10,069 bases of DNA. Source: a bacterium. Lineage in GTDB: Bacteria > Chloroflexota > Dormibacteria > UBA8260 > Bog-877. Below are positions 5,851-10,069 of the stretch, in pieces; the first letter of the stretch is position 1; each line of letters begins with the position of its first letter. Where the stretch lies: NCBI GenBank assembly GCA_021817185.1, contig JAKAVU010000083.1, forward strand, positions 1-10,069, given 5' to 3'. The notes beneath the pieces are model-generated. The model had not been told where the DNA came from. It made no database searches and saw nothing but the letters and a program-made list of their open reading frames with translations. A program made the translations under genes and the position numbers.

Positions 5851-6083
5851 ACGAGGGCGCGCGGACGCCGGACCGCGCACACCCCTCAGCTGCCCAGGGG
5901 CAGACGCCCACCCGACTGAGCCTCCGGCTCCCTCCGCGCAGCTCCGGACGCGCCCGCTGTCCGATCCGTGCCGCCGGCTCGGACTGGCCGGCAACGCGGC
6001 CTGGGACAGCTAACATTGGGCGTTGGTTGGCCGTCGGCTCAGGGCGGAGGCAGGTGTTCCTCCGTCGACCAGGGAGGAACACA
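5851..6083. promoter_or_regulatory. Divergent promoter region of amidohydrolase and propeller genes
   Basis: A 233-bp divergent region. For the plus strand, TAACAT at 6011-6016 fits a TANNNT -10 box and would put the transcript start near 6023, giving a leader of about 60 nt that contains the hairpin at 6054-6082. No good -35 was found. No convincing minus-strand promoter box near 5850 was recognised. Confidence 0.35.
6054..6082 (+). promoter_or_regulatory. Perfect 10-bp inverted repeat masking the ribosome binding site of the propeller gene
   Basis: GTGTTCCTCC (6054-6063) and GGAGGAACAC (6073-6082) are exact reverse complements separated by a 9-nt loop. The right arm contains most of the Shine-Dalgarno sequence AGGGAGG (6071-6077) and ends 1 nt before the ATG at 6084. 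In RNA the left arm would be an anti-Shine-Dalgarno, so translation should need the hairpin to be opened by heat, a protein, a small RNA or a coupled event. As DNA it could instead be an operator for a dimeric repressor. Confidence 0.75.
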
Positions 6084-9000
6084 ATGCCCAATGGAGATGA
6101 CCTCACCGCCGCCTTCAAGTGGCGCTTCATCGGACCTCCCCGGGGCGGCCGTTCAGTCGCAGTGGCGGGAGATCCCAGTGATCCCGCCGTCTTTTATTTC
6201 GGCGCCTGCGGTGGCGGCGTGTGGAAGACCAACGACGCCGGTACCACCTGGAGGAACGTCACCGACGGACAGCTGGGCTCGGTCGCGGTGGGCGCTCTCG
6301 CCGTCTGCGCGTCGGATCCCCAGGTCATCTACGTGGGCACCGGGGAGGCCTGCCCGCGCAACGACGTGATTCAGGGCGACGGGGTCTACCGGTCCACCGA
6401 TGGTGGCCGCAGCTGGGAGCACTGCGGCCTCAGCGACACCCTCCAGATCTCGCGCATCCGGGTTTCCCCCCGCGACCCCGATCTGGTCTACGTGGCAGCC
6501 CTGGGGGACATCTTCGGCCCCTCCTCGGCCCGCGGCATCTACCGGTCTCGCGACGGGGGCCGCAGCTGGGAGCACGTGCTCGCCGGCAGCGAGCAGGCCG
6601 GCGCCGCCGATCTGTGGATGGACCCGGGCAACCCACGGGTGCTCTTCGCCACCCTCTGGGAGGCCAGGCGCGAGCCGTGGCACTTCAGCAGCGGTGGCGA
6701 GGGCAGCCGGCTCCTGCGTTCCAGAGACGGCGGGGACACCTGGACCGACCTCAGCGAGCGGCCGGGCCTGCCCCGGTCCCTGCGGGGTCGGATGGGGGTG
6801 GCCTCGGCACCCGCGCGTCCCGATCGCGTCTGGGCCGTGATCGAGGCGGCCGATCGCGAGGGAGGGTTGTTCAGAAGTGAGAACGGCGGCGAGAGCTGGG
6901 ACCGCATCTCCGATGACCGGTCGCTGCTGGGGCGCCCCTGGTACTACAGCCACATCGTGCCTGATCCCCAGGACCCCGAGACGCTCTACGCCTTGAACTA
7001 CACCTTCGTGCGCTCCACCGACGGGGGCAAGAGCTGGAGCCAGATCGGGGACCCCCACGGCGACAATCACGACCTCTGGATCGACCCCAAGAACCCCCGT
7101 CGGATGATCGAGGCCAACGACGGCGGGGCCTGCGTGTCCCTGAACGGCGGCGAGACCTTCTCCACCATCTACAACCAGCCGACCGCGGCCATCTACAAGC
7201 TCGCGATCGACGACCACTTCCCCTACCGGGTCTACGGGACCCAGCAGGACAACTCCGCGATCCGGGTGCCCAGCCGCTCCATGTGGGGGGCGATCCTGCG
7301 GGACCAGTGCGAGGAGGTGGGGCACTCCGAGAGCGGCTACATCGCGGTCGACCCAAGGAACGACAACATCGTCTACTCAGGAGCGGTGGGCAGCTCCGGT
7401 GGCGGTGGGGCCCCGCTCCTGCGCCACGACCATCGCTCGGGACAGACCGGGCTCGTAACCATCTGGCCGGAGTGGACCTACGCTGAGGATCCCAGCACCT
7501 TCCGGCACCGCTTCGCCTGGACGTACCCGATCGTGCTTTCCCGGCACGACCCCTCGGTGCTGTACGCCGCCGGGGAGTGCGTGTTTTTGAGCCGGGATGA
7601 GGGCCGCAGCTGGGCAGCGATCAGCCCGGATCTGAGCCGCAACGATCCTTCCAAGTTGCGGGCCTCGGGTGGCCCGATCACCAAGGACACCTCGGGAGCC
7701 GAGGTCTACTGCACCGCCTCGGTGTTGGCCGAGTCACCCCACGACCCCAATGTCCTCTGGGTGGGGACCGACGACGGCCTCCTCCACCGCACCCTGGATC
7801 GCGGGAACAGCTGGCAGCGGCTGGAGCTCCCTGGCCTTCCCGACTGGTCCTGGATCTCCGGGATCGAGGTGTCCGCCCACGACCCGCAGGTGGTGATGGT
7901 GTCGGCCCATCGCTACCGCCTCCAGGATCGCACCCCCTACGTCTTTCGCACCACCGACGGCGGGAGCAGCTGGGCGCAGATCACGAAGGGGATCGCGAGC
8001 GGCGACTTCGTCCGGGTGGTGCGCAGTGACCCCGAGCAACCGCAGACCTGGTATGCGGGAACCGAGCATGGGCCGTACTGCACATTCGATGAGGGCGAAC
8101 ACTGGCAGCCGCTGTTCCTCAATCTGCCCCCGGTCCCGGTGTACGACCTCGCCCTGAAACACGGGGAGCTGGTGGCTGGCACGCATGGTCGTGGCTTCTG
8201 GGTGCTGGACGATGTCCGGCTGGTCGGGCCGGCCGCGGCCCAGGCCGGAACGCAGTCCCCACAGCTGCTCGTCCCCTCCGCGGTCCACCGGTACTTCACC
8301 GGACAGAGCGCCGTGCCCAGCGAACGGGGCACCAAGTACCCGGGACGGGCCATCGCTGTGGTCGAGAGTGATCCCCAGGGTGGGCTGCGCGAGGTGATCC
8401 TGGACGCGGGCTACAACCCGCCCGACGGGGTCGTGGTCCGCTATCACCTCCCTGAGGACCTAGACCCGAAGGAGGTGGAGCTGCGGATCTTCGATCTCCA
8501 GGGACAGGAGCTGCGCCGGTTTCGGGGCAAGGGGCAGGTGAAGCTGGGCGCGGAACCGCCAGCCGCGCCCACCGAGGAGGATGACCTGAACCCCGCCGTG
8601 CTCGAGACATCCGCGGGCTGGCACCGGCACGTCTGGAACCTCTGCACCAAGGGAGCGTTTTTGGAGAATCGGACTCTCCGGACCATGGTCTCCCACAGCG
8701 AGACGGGGCTCGACGGGCCCCGAGTCCCACCCGGCCGCTATCGCGTGGAACTCCACTGCCATGGCCAAGTGGTGGGCGCCGAATTGACCCTCGTTCCAGA
8801 TCCCAACCTGGATCTTGCGCCGGACGCGTACCAGGAGCAGTACGAGCTCCTGCTCCAGGTGCGCGAGCACCAGGTCGCGGTCAACCGGGCGCTGCGCCGC
8901 TGCCGCCACCTCCGCGACGGGCTGGCGGCATGGGAGACCCGCGCGGATGGCAGCGACGCGCTCCGGGCCGAGGTCAGCGATCTGCGCCAGGAGCTCGGCC

Positions 9001-9272
9001 GAATGGAGTCGGTCCTCACCCAGCCGGGGTGGCGTGGGGAGATGGATGAGATGGAGCTGGCAGCGGGTCTGGACGGGCGTCTGTTCACCCTCCAGCAGGC
9101 CCTCGACCGCTCCGACGCGGCCCCCACCAGCCAGGCGCGGGAGATGGCGGCGCTGCTCTTCCAGAGAGCGGGGCAGGCGGTCGACGAGCTGGACCAGCTG
9201 ATTCGCGCACGGCTGACGGCGGTTAACCAGACGATCAGCGCCGAGGGCCTGGTGCCGGTTACCGAGGCCTAG
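6084..9272 (+). CDS. Large BNR/Asp-box (sortilin-like) beta-propeller protein
   Basis: 1062 residues from ATG 6084, which has AGGGAGG 6 nt upstream; an in-frame ATG at 6027 lacks one. Residues 1-710 are propeller with eleven Asp boxes of the (S/T)xDxGxxW type, starting near 48, 103, 154, 212, 264, 310, 352, 502, 569, 622 and 666 (the seventh is degenerate, NGGETF). The spacing fits sortilin/VPS10-like propellers, perhaps two in tandem. Residues about 770-930 look beta-rich and end in PPGRYRVELHCHG, like a FlgD/Ig-type domain; 950-1062 is helical and charged with possible coiled coil. Annotated relatives are often called glycosyl hydrolase, but Asp boxes are structural and no glycosidase catalytic set is apparent, so enzymatic activity is unsupported. 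No signal peptide or membrane span is visible, suggesting a cytoplasmic protein. A strong hairpin begins at the stop codon. Confidence 0.9.
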   Translation: MPNGDDLTAAFKWRFIGPPRGGRSVAVAGDPSDPAVFYFGACGGGVWKTNDAGTTWRNVTDGQLGSVAVGALAVCASDPQVIYVGTGEACPRNDVIQGDGVYRSTDGGRSWEHCGLSDTLQISRIRVSPRDPDLVYVAALGDIFGPSSARGIYRSRDGGRSWEHVLAGSEQAGAADLWMDPGNPRVLFATLWEARREPWHFSSGGEGSRLLRSRDGGDTWTDLSERPGLPRSLRGRMGVASAPARPDRVWAVIEAADREGGLFRSENGGESWDRISDDRSLLGRPWYYSHIVPDPQDPETLYALNYTFVRSTDGGKSWSQIGDPHGDNHDLWIDPKNPRRMIEANDGGACVSLNGGETFSTIYNQPTAAIYKLAIDDHFPYRVYGTQQDNSAIRVPSRSMWGAILRDQCEEVGHSESGYIAVDPRNDNIVYSGAVGSSGGGGAPLLRHDHRSGQTGLVTIWPEWTYAEDPSTFRHRFAWTYPIVLSRHDPSVLYAAGECVFLSRDEGRSWAAISPDLSRNDPSKLRASGGPITKDTSGAEVYCTASVLAESPHDPNVLWVGTDDGLLHRTLDRGNSWQRLELPGLPDWSWISGIEVSAHDPQVVMVSAHRYRLQDRTPYVFRTTDGGSSWAQITKGIASGDFVRVVRSDPEQPQTWYAGTEHGPYCTFDEGEHWQPLFLNLPPVPVYDLALKHGELVAGTHGRGFWVLDDVRLVGPAAAQAGTQSPQLLVPSAVHRYFTGQSAVPSERGTKYPGRAIAVVESDPQGGLREVILDAGYNPPDGVVVRYHLPEDLDPKEVELRIFDLQGQELRRFRGKGQVKLGAEPPAAPTEEDDLNPAVLETSAGWHRHVWNLCTKGAFLENRTLRTMVSHSETGLDGPRVPPGRYRVELHCHGQVVGAELTLVPDPNLDLAPDAYQEQYELLLQVREHQVAVNRALRRCRHLRDGLAAWETRADGSDALRAEVSDLRQELGRMESVLTQPGWRGEMDEMELAAGLDGRLFTLQQALDRSDAAPTSQAREMAALLFQRAGQAVDELDQLIRARLTAVNQTISAEGLVPVTEA
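6385..6575 (+). repeat. Near-identical DNA units encoding adjacent Asp boxes
   Basis: Bases 6385-6422 and 6538-6575 match at about 33 of 38 positions and lie 153 bp (51 codons) apart, one propeller-blade step. Both encode the word YRSxDGGRSWEH. They are the best conserved pair of the repeat family within the propeller gene; other blades keep only the Asp-box residues. Confidence 0.75.
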
Positions 9273-9300
9273 CTGCCGGGGGCGGTGCCCCCTCGCAGCT
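9271..9300. terminator. Strong bidirectional hairpin between convergent genes
   Basis: A two-part stem: AGCTGC (9271-9276) with GCAGCT (9295-9300), and inside it GGGGGC (9278-9283) with GCCCCC (9287-9292) around a GGT loop. The propeller gene's TAG (9270-9272) runs into its base. No T tract follows on either strand, as is common in GC-rich genomes. A second short hairpin (GGGCC/GGCCC, 9301-9312) follows at once. It lies 21 bp before the stop of the convergent gene, so it can serve both. Confidence 0.65.
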
Positions 9301-9320
9301 GGGCCTCGGCCCTCAGGTGG

Positions 9321-9575
9321 TCAGGCCCCGGAGCGAGCGGCCACCCGGGGCCGGGCGATCCTCCACTCCCGGCCTGCCAGCAACACGCTGGCGACGCACA
9401 GCGCGGCGGCCACCACCACCACCCAACGCTCGAACGAGCCGTTGCCGTGGTCAGGGTCGACCCGGAAGACGAGCTCGATCCAGTTCTGCCAGACGAGGGT
9501 GATCACCGCCAAAGAGAGCGTCACCAGGGCGGCCGCCGACTCCACCCAAAACCGGATGTGCAGCTTGGACTTCAC
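9321..9575 (-). CDS. Small membrane protein with two transmembrane helices
   Basis: 84 residues from GTG 9575, chosen because GGAGGAG lies 5 nt upstream; the longer frame to 9641 has no such site. After a short basic start (VKSKLHIRF) come a hydrophobic helix at about 11-29 (ESAAALVTLSLAVITLVW), a loop with NWIELVFRVDPDHGNGSFE at 31-49, a second helix at about 51-69 (RWVVVVAAALCVASVLLAG), and a basic tail (REWRIARPRVAARSG). The positive charges at both ends predict both termini inside the cell. I recall similar small proteins with a VDPDHG loop in actinobacterial genomes, of unknown function. Monocistronic by its surroundings: a promoter and hairpin lie upstream, and a terminator hairpin sits just downstream. 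Confidence 0.85.
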   Translation of the reverse strand: MKSKLHIRFWVESAAALVTLSLAVITLVWQNWIELVFRVDPDHGNGSFERWVVVVAAALCVASVLLAGREWRIARPRVAARSGA

Positions 9576-9613
9576 GCTGTCTCCTCCATCACTGAACCGG
9601 GCTGTGCCAGGTG

Positions 9614-9641
9614 ATCGTAGCAAGGAGAAGGGGGGCGACAA
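9614..9641 (-). promoter_or_regulatory. Candidate promoter of the small membrane protein gene
   Basis: On the minus strand TTGTCG (9641-9636) and TACGAT (9619-9614) are separated by 16 nt. They match the -35 and -10 consensus at four positions each. The transcript would start near 9607, about 30 nt before the GTG, leaving room for the GGAGGAG ribosome binding site. The -35 overlaps the loop and inner stem of the hairpin at 9629-9650. Confidence 0.45.
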
Positions 9642-9650
9642 CGCCCCCCT
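9629..9650. terminator. 9-bp GC-rich hairpin, likely terminator for minus-strand transcription
   Basis: AGGGGGGCG (9629-9637), loop ACAA, then CGCCCCCCT (9642-9650). On the minus strand it is followed by a pyrimidine-rich TTCTCCTTG, the nearest thing to a T tract in this region. It would stop read-through from the PatB-like gene at the right edge before the small membrane gene. Confidence 0.55.
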
Positions 9651-9934
9651 CGGGCACAGGGTTTATTCGGGGCCGGCCCCAGGGCGGGCCCCGCTGGCCA
9701 GCTCAAGGTGAGCGCTGGGGGCTAACCAACGGAAGGGCCTCCCAGTGGGCTGGGCAGGGTCGGAAAGGGCCCCCCGTGCGGGAAGCTGGTGGCATCTTCC
9801 TCCGCTCTCCCGGGCGAGCTCACCGCAGCGACGCCGCCGCTGCGGAAGCCGGGATCGGCCCCTTCGAAAGGTCATGACCACAGCAAGGAGCCAGGGTCGG
9901 GAGCCAACGCGGAGCAGCCTGTGGAGACCGAGCT
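9651..9934. other. Non-coding stretch rich in palindromes
   Basis: No gene is supported in either direction. It holds a 12-bp palindrome GGGGCCGGCCCC (9669-9680), a perfect 8-bp hairpin CCGCAGCG/CGCTGCGG with a 7-nt loop (9823-9845), and a 10-bp palindrome GGTCATGACC (9870-9879). The hairpin at 9823-9845 lies about 90 bp past the stop of the PatB-like gene and may be part of its transcript end; the last palindrome could be a protein-binding site. Confidence 0.5.
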
Positions 9935-10069
9935 TCAGGCGCCTTCGAGGGCGGACCAGATTCTGTCGAGCAGCTCCCTCAGGACGGGGCGCGGAGTCGC
10001 AAAGTTGAGGCGCACGTGTCCCGACCCTGCGGGGCCGAAGTCCAGCCCCGGGGACAGAGCCACCCGCGC
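9935..10069 (-). CDS. C-terminal fragment of a PatB/MalY-type PLP-dependent C-S lyase (aminotransferase class I/II fold), partial
   Basis: The minus-strand frame entering at the right edge codes for 44 residues followed by TGA. It contains VALSPGLDFGPAGSGHVRLNFATP and ends DRIWSALEGA. The SPG..FG...GHVRLNFAT word is the closing part of fold-type I PLP enzymes of the PatB/MalY group, in which the arginine binds the substrate carboxylate. These enzymes cleave cystathionine or related C-S bonds and release pyruvate and ammonia. The PLP lysine and the rest of the fold lie beyond the window. It is on the same strand as the small membrane gene, but hairpins in the 360-bp gap argue against one operon. 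Another class I/II aminotransferase is possible. Confidence 0.85.
   Translation of the reverse strand, partial: ARVALSPGLDFGPAGSGHVRLNFATPRPVLRELLDRIWSALEGA

Noticed and set aside
5104..5919. 271-codon plus-strand frame
   Set aside because: Antisense to the amidohydrolase, which has a full set of metal ligands; no ribosome binding site or recognisable domain.
5851..5994. N-terminal extension of the amidohydrolase to ATG 5994
   Set aside because: The added 48 residues are low-complexity, not hydrophobic enough for a signal peptide, and precede the point where the family fold begins.
6153..7325. 390-codon and other minus-strand frames under the propeller gene
   Set aside because: Open only because of high GC and third-position bias; the plus strand encodes regularly spaced Asp boxes.
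9576..9641. Longer start (9641) for the small membrane protein
   Set aside because: It would place the start inside the terminator/promoter region, and a clear GGAGGAG lies 5 nt before GTG 9575.
1..10069. CRISPR array, insertion sequence, prophage or integron
   Set aside because: No regularly spaced direct repeats, transposase or integrase motifs, or terminal inverted repeats with target duplications were seen on reading both strands.

Overview
The window is high-GC bacterial DNA with intergenic regions rich in short hairpins. Three things suggest a high-GC soil-type lineage of the Actinomycetota, Chloroflexota or Dormibacterota kind: several VapBC toxin-antitoxin modules, two antitoxin genes that look leaderless (a TANNNT box exactly 6 nt before the start codon), and house-keeping genes of a free-living heterotroph. 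No rRNA, tRNA, CRISPR array, transposase, phage or plasmid gene was seen. The lineage is inferred, not shown.

Left third (1-3285): a toxin-antitoxin patch. Two complete modules are present: a Phd/PIN pair on the minus strand (vapB 807-1067, vapC 406-810) and a ribbon-helix-helix/PIN pair on the plus strand (vapB 2116-2346, vapC 2343-2741). In both, the toxin GTG overlaps the antitoxin TGA by 4 bp. Two broken PIN genes flank them. One at the left edge aligns without gaps to the second toxin at a constant offset of 2386 bp and then loses homology. The other is a short C-terminal PIN motif near 3088-3180. A TPR-repeat protein gene (1298-2083, minus) lies between the modules, divergent from the second antitoxin, with only 32 bp between them.

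Middle (3286-5850, minus strand): an alpha/beta hydrolase of the proline iminopeptidase type and a metal-dependent amidohydrolase of the imidazolonepropionase/prolidase-like group, separated by about 460 bp with no supportable gene. Both families act on amide or peptide bonds, so a role in small-peptide breakdown is a reasonable inference.

Right (6084-9272, plus strand): a 1062-residue BNR/Asp-box (sortilin-like) beta-propeller protein with eleven visible Asp boxes and no signal peptide. Its Shine-Dalgarno sequence forms one arm of a perfect 10-bp inverted repeat that ends 1 nt before the ATG. This is the most striking regulatory structure in the window. A strong hairpin at the stop codon separates it from a convergent gene for an 84-residue protein with two membrane segments (9321-9575, minus). 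At the right edge is the C-terminus of a PatB/MalY-type PLP-dependent C-S lyase (9935-10069, minus, partial).

I see no clear new multi-gene system. The points most worth following are the sequestered ribosome binding site of the propeller gene, the duplicated and decaying toxin genes around an intact module, and the paired leaderless antitoxin starts.
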